NCBI GenBank assembly: GCA_900469475.1
Contig: UBXG01000030.1
Location: 1 to 55,852, forward strand
Direction: 5' to 3'
Source: Hyphomicrobiales bacterium
GTDB lineage: Bacteria; Pseudomonadota; Alphaproteobacteria; Rhizobiales; Rhizobiaceae
DNA length: 55,852 nt
The translations under genes and the position numbers were made by a program. This document shows positions 35,011 through 42,816 of the stretch, piece by piece. Within the stretch, counting starts at the first letter, position 1; the number at the start of each line of letters is the position of its first letter. The notes beneath the pieces were generated by a model. It was not told the DNA's origin. It saw only the letters and a program-made list of their open reading frames with translations, and made no database searches.

Positions 35011-35832
35011 TCACTGACCCGGCTTAAATATTCGTAAGGCCCCTTCGAACAGGCGTTTCAAATGCTCCCCCGCGTCTGCCGAGCCTGAAAGAGGTACTTC
35101 GACCGAGACCGATGCTGCCCCGCTGGCTATTGCGATCAGCTCGCGCAAGGGCAACTCGCCCTCGCCAGGGGCAAGACGCTTGCCTCGGGCCTCAGCGATC
35201 ATGGCCTCCGCCGTGCTCGGAGCGGGTCCGATGACGTCGCACAACTGGACATGCTTGACCCTGTCGATGTCGGCGCGCAGCGACGTCAACGTTCCGCCGT
35301 TCCTGAAGAAATGAACTCCGTCAACGAGTGCGCCGGCATTGGACGCGCCGCTCGATTTCAGAAGATTGACGCTGTCAGCGAAGGTTCTGACCGTCCGCCA
35401 ACCCATGTTCTCGATATCGACTGCCAATCCGTAGCCGCTTGCAAGGCTGCAGAATTCGGCGAAGTTCGACTGCAGCCTGCTCCGCTCCGGATCGTCGCCG
35501 CACACGCTTAGACGCCTGGCCCCAATGTTGGCAGCCGCGGCCACTACGGGCTCCAGAGACAAGGCATTGAACGATGGGTCGATGACAAAGAACTCGATAT
35601 CGAAAACCTCGAGCGCTTCGCCGCGCAGCACGGCTTTCAATTCTTCCGTTGCGCGTCCGCCTACCGGCAGCTCGTAGTATGGCGCTCCAGGAAATGCCGG
35701 ATTCAGCCTCAGCCCAATTCTGGAAAAGCCCGCCCCCGCTGCAGCCTTCGCAAAATCGCTCGGCGCCAGGGAGATGGCGGAGAAGTGCGCTACGCCAATC
35801 TGTTGCTCTGATTTCGATCCAGGCGTCACCAT
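35011..35832 (-). CDS. TIM-barrel sugar-phosphate isomerase/epimerase family enzyme, possible 3-dehydroshikimate dehydratase
   Basis: A 273-residue xylose-isomerase-like TIM-barrel protein. Likely metal ligands: Glu in AVDIENMGW, Asp and His in ALVDGVHFFRNGG, and the terminal Glu in VSVEVPLSG; GEGELPL and VQLCDV are also typical. The start ATG at 35832 overlaps the TGA of the regulator gene. This fold includes 3-dehydroshikimate dehydratases (QuiC/AsbF type), and with the dehydrogenase and dehydroquinase in the same operon that role would complete quinate/shikimate conversion to protocatechuate. A sugar isomerase or epimerase is the alternative. Confidence 0.75.
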   Translation of the reverse strand: MVTPGSKSEQQIGVAHFSAISLAPSDFAKAAAGAGFSRIGLRLNPAFPGAPYYELPVGGRATEELKAVLRGEALEVFDIEFFVIDPSFNALSLEPVVAAAANIGARRLSVCGDDPERSRLQSNFAEFCSLASGYGLAVDIENMGWRTVRTFADSVNLLKSSGASNAGALVDGVHFFRNGGTLTSLRADIDRVKHVQLCDVIGPAPSTAEAMIAEARGKRLAPGEGELPLRELIAIASGAASVSVEVPLSGSADAGEHLKRLFEGALRIFKPGQ

Positions 35833-36569
35833 CACACGATCCCTTTCGTCGCGAGATGATTTCGAAGGTTCGTTCCCGTGCGGTGGATGTGCTGTCGCAG
35901 TTTCTCGGTGGCGTATTCGATGTCCCGCGCGACCGCTCCTTGCGCAATCTCGCTGTGCTCCTGCCCGACGTTCCGGTCGCCGGAAGTCCTGATCAGGAAG
36001 ACCCGGCGGTACCGGTCATTCAAGTTCAGCAAGAGGCCGCAGAAATGCAGCAGAAGCGGTTTGCCGCAACCGGAAATGAGTGTGAGATGGAATTCGCGGT
36101 GAAGAGTCTCCCATTGCTCGAGCGTCTCAGGCCGTGAGGCATCTCGTTCCGTGCGGTTCAGGCGATGGAGCGAGCGCATTATATTGCCCTCCCACTCGAC
36201 ATCGCCGATACGCATGGATTCCCGCAGCGCGAAGACTTCGAGCTCTTCGCGGAGCGTCGTGATTTCTTCCAGATTCGCCAGCGAGATCGGAGCTACGCGA
36301 TAGCCGCGGTTGTCCTGAAACTCCACCAGGCCGTCCGAGATCAAGCGGGCAAGTCCCTCCCTCAGAGGGCTTAAGCTGACGTTGAACGTGCGGCGCGCCT
36401 TGTCGAGATTGATCTTGCTGCCGGCCTCCAGTTCACCAGAGATGATCGCCTCGCGCAGACGCGACGCCAACTGGCTTCCGATCGTGTTCTTGCCATCATC
36501 GGAAAAACCCGCGGACGCTGTTTCCTCGTCTGTCATTGGCGCAGAGGCGCTGTCGTCGGTCGAGCTCAT
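35832..36569 (-). CDS. GntR family regulator, FCD subfamily
   Basis: A 245-residue regulator with winged helix-turn-helix at about 32-95 (IGSQLASRLREAIISGELEAGSKINLDKARRTFNVSLSPLREGLARLISDGLV) and an FCD effector domain (TLHREFHLTLISGCGKPLL). The start at 36569 follows GGGAG; the longer frame has no ribosome-binding site. It is first in the leftward catabolic operon, divergent from the ring-cleavage dioxygenase gene. Two near-identical 12-bp palindromes in the shared promoter region are its probable operators. Confidence 0.9.
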   Translation of the reverse strand: MSSTDDSASAPMTDEETASAGFSDDGKNTIGSQLASRLREAIISGELEAGSKINLDKARRTFNVSLSPLREGLARLISDGLVEFQDNRGYRVAPISLANLEEITTLREELEVFALRESMRIGDVEWEGNIMRSLHRLNRTERDASRPETLEQWETLHREFHLTLISGCGKPLLLHFCGLLLNLNDRYRRVFLIRTSGDRNVGQEHSEIAQGAVARDIEYATEKLRQHIHRTGTNLRNHLATKGIV

Positions 36570-36613
36570 CCCTACTCCCTGACAATTCTGATCAACTGTC
36601 GATGATCGATATG

Positions 36614-36625
36614 ATAAACGATTAT
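36614..36625. promoter_or_regulatory. Operator copy 1 (regulator-proximal)
   Basis: ATAAACGATTAT differs by one base from the perfect palindrome at 36777-36788. It lies 45 bp upstream of the GntR gene start, in an AT-rich promoter region. The pair suggests binding of the FCD regulator at both divergent promoters, possibly with looping. Confidence 0.55.
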
Positions 36626-36776
36626 TTATGTCAACGAGAAAGCACAAAAGAGGCCGCTTTATAGCTAAAACTCGATCGCCCCGTGAATTTAATGCAATTA
36701 ATTCAGCAAATTAATACAATGCAGAGCCGATTTTCTTGCCACCAACGGAAAAAGTCGTCGTAACATTCATTGACAG

Positions 36777-36788
36777 ATAATCGATTAT
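36777..36788. promoter_or_regulatory. Operator copy 2 (dioxygenase-proximal), perfect palindrome
   Basis: ATAATCGATTAT is a perfect 12-bp palindrome, 34 bp upstream of the dioxygenase ATG. Together with copy 1, start-to-start distance 163 bp, it brackets the divergent promoters. No gene lies in 36570-36821. Confidence 0.6.
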
Positions 36789-36821
36789 TTTTAATAGTCA
36801 GTGCCAGTGGGAGGTACCCTT

Positions 36822-37715
36822 ATGGCCATAAAAACTGAAAGCGAGTTGACGCCTGCCGTCCTCGCGGTGATGAACAAAACCGAGGATCCACGTCTGCGAG
36901 AAATCCTCGTAGCAATGGTGAAGCATCTTCATGCATTCGTGCGGGAGGTGAGATTGTCCGAAGTCGAGTTCCGCGAAGCCACGGCGATACTCAACGAGAT
37001 CGGACAACTGCAGACGGACAGCCACAACGAGTTTGTTCTCATGGCCGGATCTCTCGGCGTGTCCTCGCTGGTTTGCCTTTTGAACAACGGCGACGGTGGC
37101 CAGACGGAGACGTCGCAGTCGCTTCTCGGCCCGTTCTGGCGCCTGAACTCTCCCCGTGTCGAAAACGGCGGCACGATCATCCGCTCCGACACGCCAGGCA
37201 CGCCGCTCTATGTCCGCGCCAGGGTCGTAGACCGGGACGGCAGGCCGATCGCGGGTGCCGAGGTCGATGTTTGGCATGCTTCTCCTGTTGGGCTCTATGA
37301 AAATCAGGACCCCGATCAGGCTGAGATGAACCTTCGGGGCAAATTCACCACGGACGCCGACGGCCGCTTCTGGTTCAGTACCGTGAAGATGGTCGGATAC
37401 CCGATCCCGGTCGATGGCGTCGTCGGCCGACTGCTAAAAGCGCAGGGACGCCACCCGTACCGACCAGCGCATCTTCACGCCCTGATCTTCAAGCAGGGAT
37501 ACAAGACACTGATTTCCCAGGTCTTCGATCCAAGCGATCCCAACATCGATTCCGACGTTCAGTTCGGAGTGACGGCAGCCCTGACCGGCGACTTCGTCCG
37601 CCATGACGAACCGCATCCGTCCGAACCCGGCATCGAGGGGCCCTGGTTCTCGCTCGACTACACCTACATCATGGAGCCCGGCGAAGCCGTGCTGCCGCGT
37701 CCACCAATCAAATAA
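36822..37715 (+). CDS. Intradiol ring-cleavage dioxygenase, hydroxyquinol 1,2-dioxygenase-like
   Basis: A 297-residue non-haem iron(III) dioxygenase. Residues 1-95 form the helical linker domain of the catechol/hydroxyquinol 1,2-dioxygenases. Iron ligands: Tyr159 (GLYENQD), Tyr193 (VGYPIPVDG), His217 and His219 (RPAHLHA). LLGPF and LRGKFTTDADGRFWF closely match hydroxyquinol 1,2-dioxygenases. ATG 36822 follows GGGAGG; an upstream GTG at 36801 is rejected. It begins the rightward arm. No maleylacetate reductase gene, the usual next step for hydroxyquinol, is nearby; instead HpaH- and HpaI-like genes follow, so the true substrate may be a different polyhydroxybenzene. Confidence 0.9.
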   Translation: MAIKTESELTPAVLAVMNKTEDPRLREILVAMVKHLHAFVREVRLSEVEFREATAILNEIGQLQTDSHNEFVLMAGSLGVSSLVCLLNNGDGGQTETSQSLLGPFWRLNSPRVENGGTIIRSDTPGTPLYVRARVVDRDGRPIAGAEVDVWHASPVGLYENQDPDQAEMNLRGKFTTDADGRFWFSTVKMVGYPIPVDGVVGRLLKAQGRHPYRPAHLHALIFKQGYKTLISQVFDPSDPNIDSDVQFGVTAALTGDFVRHDEPHPSEPGIEGPWFSLDYTYIMEPGEAVLPRPPIK

Positions 37716-37735
37716 CCAACGACAGAGCCGAACCG

Positions 37736-38518
37736 ATGATCACAGAACAGGAACGCCGAGAGGCGGCCAACGCCCTTCTGAAGGCAGAAACCGACCGCAA
37801 GCCAATCGTTCAACCGAGCAAGACCTATCCCGGTCTGGAGCTCGAAGACGCCTACAAAATTCAAGCGCTGTGGGCGGAGGCTCGGACTGCTAGGGGTGCT
37901 CGGGTCGTAGGCCACAAGATCGGCCTTACGTCGCGCGCGATGCAGATGGCATCCAAGATGACCGAGCCCGACTATGGTGTCATCCTCGACGACGCCCTCT
38001 ACAACGACGGAGCGCAGATCAAGGCGGAGCTCTTTATCAAGCCCCGCCTCGAAGTCGAGCTCGCCTTCGTGATGGGCGAGGATCTCGAGGGGCCCGGTAC
38101 GCGGATCTACGACGTGATGAGGGCGACGGAATTCGTAGTCCCGGCTCTCGAGATCATCGACTATCGCACCGAGGTTCCAAGGGCGATCACCGACACGATT
38201 GCCGACAATGCCGCTTTCGGAGCGATCGTTGTTGGCGGGCGCATCATTCGCCCAATGGACATCGACATCCGCTGGGTGGGCGCCACCCTCTCGAAGAACG
38301 GCATTATCGAGGAATCCGGTGTTTCTGCAGCGATCATGGGCCATCCGGCAGCCGGGATCGCCTGGTTGGTAAACAAGCTCCATGCTGTGGGCGGCGGTTT
38401 GAAAAAGGGGCAGATCGTGCTGGCCGGCTCTTTCACCCGCCCTGTGGACATAGCCCAGGGCGACGTGATCCAAGCCGACTACGGTCCCGTCGGCTCAATT
38501 GGCGTCTCATTCGTGTGA
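37736..38518 (+). CDS. hpaH: 2-oxo-hept-4-ene-1,7-dioate hydratase-like enzyme
   Basis: A 260-residue hydratase of the HpaH/MhpD branch of the fumarylacetoacetase-like fold. I recognise strong HpaH-type blocks: GHKIGLTSRAMQ, EPDYGVILDD, PRLEVELAFVMG, VPALEIIDYR, DTIADNAAFG, GHPAAGIAWLVNKL and GSFTRPV near the C-terminus. HpaH adds water to the double bond of a 2-oxo-4-enoic acid made by meta-type pathways. It lies 20 bp after the dioxygenase and 7 bp before the aldolase. Related substrates with a shorter chain, such as 2-oxopent-4-enoate, are also possible. Confidence 0.92.
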   Translation: MITEQERREAANALLKAETDRKPIVQPSKTYPGLELEDAYKIQALWAEARTARGARVVGHKIGLTSRAMQMASKMTEPDYGVILDDALYNDGAQIKAELFIKPRLEVELAFVMGEDLEGPGTRIYDVMRATEFVVPALEIIDYRTEVPRAITDTIADNAAFGAIVVGGRIIRPMDIDIRWVGATLSKNGIIEESGVSAAIMGHPAAGIAWLVNKLHAVGGGLKKGQIVLAGSFTRPVDIAQGDVIQADYGPVGSIGVSFV

Positions 38519-38525
38519 GGATCTA

Positions 38526-39290
38526 ATGGAACTCCCTGTCAACAGCTTCAAGCGAAAACTCCAGGCCGGTCAAAGTCAGATCGGATTGTGGTGCGGCCTT
38601 CCGGGCAGCTATACAGCGGAAATCGTCGCACCGTCCGGTTTCGACTGGCTGCTTTTCGATACCGAGCATTCTCCCAGCGACGTTCTTACTGTGCTTCCAC
38701 AGTTGCAGGCGGTCGCGCCGTACGACGTCGCCCCCGTGGTTCGCCCAGCCTTCAACGACCCCGTATTGATCAAGCGTTTTCTGGATATCGGCGTCCAGAC
38801 GCTTCTCATTCCATATGTGCAGAATGAACAGGAGGCGGAGGCGGCTGTGGCGGCGGCGCGTTACGCACCGCGAGGTATCCGCGGCGTATCCGCCCTCACC
38901 CGCGCCACCCGTTTCGGGCGCGTGCCGAACTACGCGCAGACCGCCGAACAGGAAATCTGCCTCTTGCTGCAGATCGAGACACGAGAGGCGCTCGATCGGC
39001 TTGAAGCTATTGCAGGGGTCGACGGAGTCGACGGGATCTTCATCGGTCCGGCAGACCTTGCAGCGAGCCTCGGTTATCCCGGCCAACCGGGACATCCCGA
39101 GGTAGTTTCGGCAATCGAGAATGCGATCGAACGCTTGAAAGCCGTCGGTAAGCCTTCGGGTATTTTGACGCCTGACGAGAAGTTTGCGGCTCGCTGCATT
39201 GCGCAGGGAACGCTGTTCACCGCAGTTGGCGTCGATGTTGCTCTCCTTGCCAGAGGATCGGAGGCACTTGCGTCCAGGTTTGCGCACTAG
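38526..39290 (+). CDS. hpaI: 4-hydroxy-2-oxo-heptanedioate aldolase-like enzyme (HpcH/HpaI)
   Basis: A 254-residue class II aldolase of the HpcH/HpaI family. The start ATG 38526 follows GAGG; an upstream in-frame start overlaps hpaH. Active-site residues: His48 (DTEHSP), Arg73 (VVRPAFNDP), metal ligands Glu151 (QIETREA) and Asp177 (IGPADLAA). HpaI splits a 4-hydroxy-2-oxo acid to pyruvate and an aldehyde (succinate semialdehyde for the heptanedioate). It completes the rightward lower pathway; its stop codon is part of the repeat that follows. Confidence 0.92.
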   Translation: MELPVNSFKRKLQAGQSQIGLWCGLPGSYTAEIVAPSGFDWLLFDTEHSPSDVLTVLPQLQAVAPYDVAPVVRPAFNDPVLIKRFLDIGVQTLLIPYVQNEQEAEAAVAAARYAPRGIRGVSALTRATRFGRVPNYAQTAEQEICLLLQIETREALDRLEAIAGVDGVDGIFIGPADLAASLGYPGQPGHPEVVSAIENAIERLKAVGKPSGILTPDEKFAARCIAQGTLFTAVGVDVALLARGSEALASRFAH

Positions 39291-39339
39291 AGCCGGCTGA
39301 TTTTAGGTCTGTTCGACCTAAAATCTGAATCCGCTCTAG
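39287..39339. repeat. Palindromic intergenic repeat 1
   Basis: Bounded by CTAGAGC (39287-39293) and GCTCTAG (39333-39339). Inside is a perfect 11-bp stem, GATTTTAGGTC at 39299-39309 and GACCTAAAATC at 39315-39325, with a 5-nt loop. It starts inside the aldolase stop codon and could act as a terminator for that operon. It resembles the small palindromic intergenic elements I recall from Rhizobiaceae genomes. Confidence 0.6.
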
Positions 39340-39350
39340 ACTCAAAGAAG

Positions 39351-39402
39351 TAGAGCCGGATTTCGTCCGAAAACCGCCTACACTTTTCGGTATCACGCTC
39401 TA
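39351..39402. repeat. Palindromic intergenic repeat 2
   Basis: Bounded by TAGAGC (39351-39356) and GCTCTA (39397-39402), with an inner CCGAAAA (39367-39373) / TTTTCGG (39384-39390) stem. The minus-strand reading, with CGAAAAGTGTAGGCGGTTTT, is close to a repeat I recall as very common between genes of Rhizobium and Agrobacterium. It ends 12 bp before the next start codon. Confidence 0.65.
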
Positions 39403-39414
39403 GGGAGACGTAGC

Positions 39415-40113
39415 ATGTTCAGTCTGGAGCAGGTCCGGTCGGAGATAGCGCCGGCTGGAACCATTAGGGCTGCCGTCAATATGTCGAACGCAGTATTGAT
39501 CCGCTGGGACGAAAACGCGGGCGCCTTAGTAGGCCCGAGCGCGGAAATTGCGGATAGGATCGCCCGCGAACTTGATCGGGGGCTTTCCCTCATACGATAC
39601 GGATCCGCGGCGGATATTCTTTCCGCTGCGGACGGCGGCGAGTGGGACATCGCCTTCATTGCGTCAGACCCATCAAGAACCGATCGCTTCAGCTTCTCGC
39701 CTCCCTACATCTCGGTCGAGGCCACCTACCTGGTTCCGGTAACTTCATCCTACCGGACGGCGGACGAGCTGGATACCACTGGAATTCGCATCGCTTCCGC
39801 GCGTAGCGCCGCCTATACGAAGCAGCTTGAGCGAACGCTCAAGCAAGCGACGGTGCTGCATGTCGACAGCCCCACGGCGGCCCTCGACTTTCTCTCAAAC
39901 CGAGAATGCGACGCGGCGGCTGGACTGACCGAATTCCTCTTCAACGCCTCGGAGCGGATGGAAGGCTTCCGGGTGGTAGATGGAGTGTTTTCGCAAATTC
40001 CTCAGACCATCGCGGTGCATAAACGGGCCACTAACGCCTCGCTCTTCTTCGCGGACTTCGTGCGGCGGCTCGGTGGCGCGGATGCTGGGGAAGAAAAAAA
40101 CGGAGTTCCGTGA
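39415..40113 (+). CDS. Solute-binding-like protein without a signal peptide
   Basis: A 232-residue protein with the family 3 solute-binding fold: APAGTIRAAVNMSN, IADRIARELDRGLSLIRYGSA, WDIAFIASDPSRTDRFSFSPPY and IRIASARSAAYTKQL. Unlike real importer components it has no N-terminal hydrophobic signal (MFSLEQVRSEIAP) and no permease or ATPase beside it, so it should stay in the cytoplasm. It follows the aldolase across two palindromic repeats. Possible roles are a cytoplasmic ligand sensor or buffer, or an enzyme-like derivative. The start ATG 39415 has a GGGAG site. Confidence 0.7.
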   Translation: MFSLEQVRSEIAPAGTIRAAVNMSNAVLIRWDENAGALVGPSAEIADRIARELDRGLSLIRYGSAADILSAADGGEWDIAFIASDPSRTDRFSFSPPYISVEATYLVPVTSSYRTADELDTTGIRIASARSAAYTKQLERTLKQATVLHVDSPTAALDFLSNRECDAAAGLTEFLFNASERMEGFRVVDGVFSQIPQTIAVHKRATNASLFFADFVRRLGGADAGEEKNGVP

Positions 40114-40156
40114 AACCCGCCTCTATGCATAAACCCTGCGCTGGCGGAGTTTACCT

Positions 40157-41182
40157 CTAGATCAGCCGAACGCGCCGTGCAGCCACAACCCGATAAAGCG
40201 GATCACCCCAGACCAGTTGTTCCTGTAATGCCGAAAAGACCAGGCTAATGTCGTGTTCGTCGTTGGAGGCCACGGTCGTGGCCCTTATCTCTGGCCAGTC
40301 CGGTACCCGCATTTCACGCATCGCCTGAAGCGCTTCGGCGGTCGGAAGCGCCGGGAAGCCGATTTTCGGAACGAGTGTGGCAATCACCTGCCAGAAGGCA
40401 CGGTAGAGCGGCAGGGGATCATCCAGATGCGGCGCGACCAGCCGAGCCCAATGCAAGCCGGTAACGGCGTGGAGCGCCGAGAAATCCATGGTCGAGGTGA
40501 ATAGGGCGAGCGCCGTCTCCGCCATGCGTCTCGGTGTCGCTTCATCGATGCGCAAACGATCGATCACCGGCGGAAAGTCCGGCAAGGCGGCGACTTCGCG
40601 TATATTATGCCAGAGAAGATCGGTCTCAGGCACATAGTCATGTGCGCCGGCAACATCATTCATGGCAGCGAGAATTGCTGCCGGATCATCCGTCTCCGGC
40701 TCTATTCCAGTCGGATCCGGCAAGGGCAGATAACACGTCGCCCAGTATCCGAGCGCCGTTCCCACTTCCTTCACGTCGCTGTTGAGTACCGCGTAGGCGA
40801 GCCGCATCAGCGGGTGCAGCGCACTGCCAGCGACGCCCTGGATCAGCAGAGGCAAATAATGGCGGATCGCGGCGTCGGTTCCGAGCCGTTCGACTTCGGC
40901 GATGAAATAGGCGCGATAATCGGATTCCCGCGTCCGGTCACCCAGCGCCGCATCCCAACGCGCACGCTCGATCGGAGCCACGGGCGGCGGCGCGGGAACA
41001 AGCTGGTTTGCCACGCGGTAAATCTCATACCATTCGTCGAGACGCTCAGGGGATGCGCCCATGCGATCGAGTGCTACGAGGACCATCGGAGCGTGATTGG
41101 CCAACAGATAGGGAAATTCCACACTCTCACACCGGGTCTTCTCCAGAACTCGGCCGAGCGGAAACGCTGGTATGATTGTCAT
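40157..41182 (-). CDS. Questin oxidase-like (DUF4243) family protein
   Basis: A 341-residue protein that I place in the questin oxidase-like/DUF4243 family from FPYLLANHAPMVLVALDRMGASPERLDEWY at the N-terminus, the long helical body and the H-x-x-x-x-L patterns. Fungal members catalyse Baeyer-Villiger-type ring opening in polyketide pathways; bacterial members are mostly uncharacterised. Its start overlaps the stop of the FAD-dependent monooxygenase gene (ATGA), so the two are made together and may oxidise the same substrate. Confidence 0.65.
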   Translation of the reverse strand: MTIIPAFPLGRVLEKTRCESVEFPYLLANHAPMVLVALDRMGASPERLDEWYEIYRVANQLVPAPPPVAPIERARWDAALGDRTRESDYRAYFIAEVERLGTDAAIRHYLPLLIQGVAGSALHPLMRLAYAVLNSDVKEVGTALGYWATCYLPLPDPTGIEPETDDPAAILAAMNDVAGAHDYVPETDLLWHNIREVAALPDFPPVIDRLRIDEATPRRMAETALALFTSTMDFSALHAVTGLHWARLVAPHLDDPLPLYRAFWQVIATLVPKIGFPALPTAEALQAMREMRVPDWPEIRATTVASNDEHDISLVFSALQEQLVWGDPLYRVVAARRVRLI

Positions 41183-42642
41183 GATGACACTTCCTTTATG
41201 CCTTCAAAGTCTCCACCGTGGCCGCGCGGATCGAAATGATGCTCCTGATAGGCCGCAAGGTCACGGAGAAAATCGTCGGCCGCCTCGTGAAAGAGACTGC
41301 CCACCACCGCATCGACGATACGCGGCAGACCGTATTTCATGCCAGTCACACCGTTACTGATCGGGCCGAGGCTGGCAAGGGCCGAGCAGTTGAACAAATG
41401 GATATGCGATAGCCAGCCATGGGTCGCGGCATTCTTCGGTGTGAGTTCGAAGCCGCGCCCGAGATAAGGATGGGCCGCGATCTCGGCCGATGCCTCGCCA
41501 TCCGGCGGCGTGAAGCGATCGGACCAGAAAGCCACATGCGGCGCAATGCTCTTCAATTCGGCGCGCCGGGTGAAATCGATCGTATAACCGGTACCAAGCA
41601 GAAGATGATCGGCGCTGAGTGTACCGCTGTCGCTTTCGATCACAACCCGCCCGGCATCCAATGTCACGGACCGCACCTTATGACCCAGCGCCATGGTGAA
41701 GCGCGGATCGGACACTGCACGATCGAATTGATCCTGTGTCGGCGGGATCTTGAAGCCATTGTAGAGCCGGATATAGCGCCATTTCTGTAGGTCCGACAGG
41801 TCACCGAAATGACCAAGGAAGCCCGGAAAATTGGTCCAGGCCAAGACTTCCGTCCGGCCGAAATTGCGTGAACGGCCGATCATCGCCACGCTTTTTGCGC
41901 CCTTTTCCAAAGCCGTTGCCGCCCAGTCGAAGCTGGAAGTCGCCGAACCCAGAATGGCGACATTTCGATCCTTGAGATGGCCATCGTCTGCGATCTCGGC
42001 ACTATGGGTCCAGTATTGCTTGGGCAAGGTACGAACGACATTGGGGATCATCGGCGCGCCGCCACCATCGATACCAGTGGCCAGCACAAGCCGCCGGCAT
42101 TCGATCTGTTGCGTTTCACCGTCCGCTTCAAGCACAAGCCGCAGCCAGCCTTTGACTTGCGAGATACCGGCAAGGCTCGTGCCGTTGGCCACATCCGGCC
42201 CCGTCACCGCGCGATACCAGCCGAGATAGGCCATCCAGTCCTGCCGTGACATCTTGTCGAGGCTTTCATAGGCGTCTGTGCCATAGACCGCTTCGTACCA
42301 GGCACGCGGCGTCAGCGACGGCAGGCCGAAATCCGGCCCCGCGAGATATTTCGGCGAGCGCAGCGTCTTCATCCGCGCGCAGCCGATCCAAGGCCCTTCC
42401 CGCCCCTTCTCGGCCTTGTCGATCACCTGAACGCCCACAATGCCGCGCCGTTTCAGGCCGAAGGCGATAGCGAGTCCCGACATGCCAGCCCCACAGATCA
42501 CGACATTATAGCGTGCGACGCGAGCAGGTCCTGGCTCTGGTGCTGAAGCCCAGACCCGCCCGAGCGCTTCCGTCGCCTCCATTTCGCCGACAAGCCGTTT
42601 TTCGAGCGTTTCAAGTCGCGATATGCTGAGAGCGCCATTCAT
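41179..42642 (-). CDS. FAD/NAD(P)-dependent monooxygenase-like protein
   Basis: A 487-residue two-dinucleotide-fold flavoprotein. FAD site VICGAGMSGLAIAFGLKRRG (about residues 47-66); second nucleotide site VAILGSATSSFDWAA, a relaxed version of the NADPH-binding motif; late ATGID and LGTGYTID signatures. The Baeyer-Villiger fingerprint F-x-G-x-x-x-H-x-x-x-W is not evident. The start at 42642 follows AGGA; a longer frame start lacks a site. It is divergent from the ABC operon at 42884 and coupled to a questin-oxidase-like gene. Confidence 0.82.
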   Translation of the reverse strand: MNGALSISRLETLEKRLVGEMEATEALGRVWASAPEPGPARVARYNVVICGAGMSGLAIAFGLKRRGIVGVQVIDKAEKGREGPWIGCARMKTLRSPKYLAGPDFGLPSLTPRAWYEAVYGTDAYESLDKMSRQDWMAYLGWYRAVTGPDVANGTSLAGISQVKGWLRLVLEADGETQQIECRRLVLATGIDGGGAPMIPNVVRTLPKQYWTHSAEIADDGHLKDRNVAILGSATSSFDWAATALEKGAKSVAMIGRSRNFGRTEVLAWTNFPGFLGHFGDLSDLQKWRYIRLYNGFKIPPTQDQFDRAVSDPRFTMALGHKVRSVTLDAGRVVIESDSGTLSADHLLLGTGYTIDFTRRAELKSIAPHVAFWSDRFTPPDGEASAEIAAHPYLGRGFELTPKNAATHGWLSHIHLFNCSALASLGPISNGVTGMKYGLPRIVDAVVGSLFHEAADDFLRDLAAYQEHHFDPRGHGGDFEGIKEVSS

Positions 42643-42816
42643 GTTCGATCCTGACACTTCTTTCTTCAATACGGCCTCGCGCTAAGCCCGCCATGACCGC
42701 AAGTCTTTTAAGCAACCCGGCGAATGCGCAAAAACGAGGCATACTGCACAATCGTCAAGCAAAAAATGAGCGATATTGTTCAATTTTGTTATATTCAGGC
42801 CGTTATTGCTTTTTTG

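Noticed and set aside
36801..36821. GTG 36801 as start of the dioxygenase
   Set aside because: GGGAGG lies just before ATG 36822 and would be inside the coding sequence if GTG were used.
36822..37715. Catechol 1,2-dioxygenase (catA) name
   Set aside because: Motifs are closer to hydroxyquinol 1,2-dioxygenase and no catB/catC genes are present, so a substrate-specific name is not justified.
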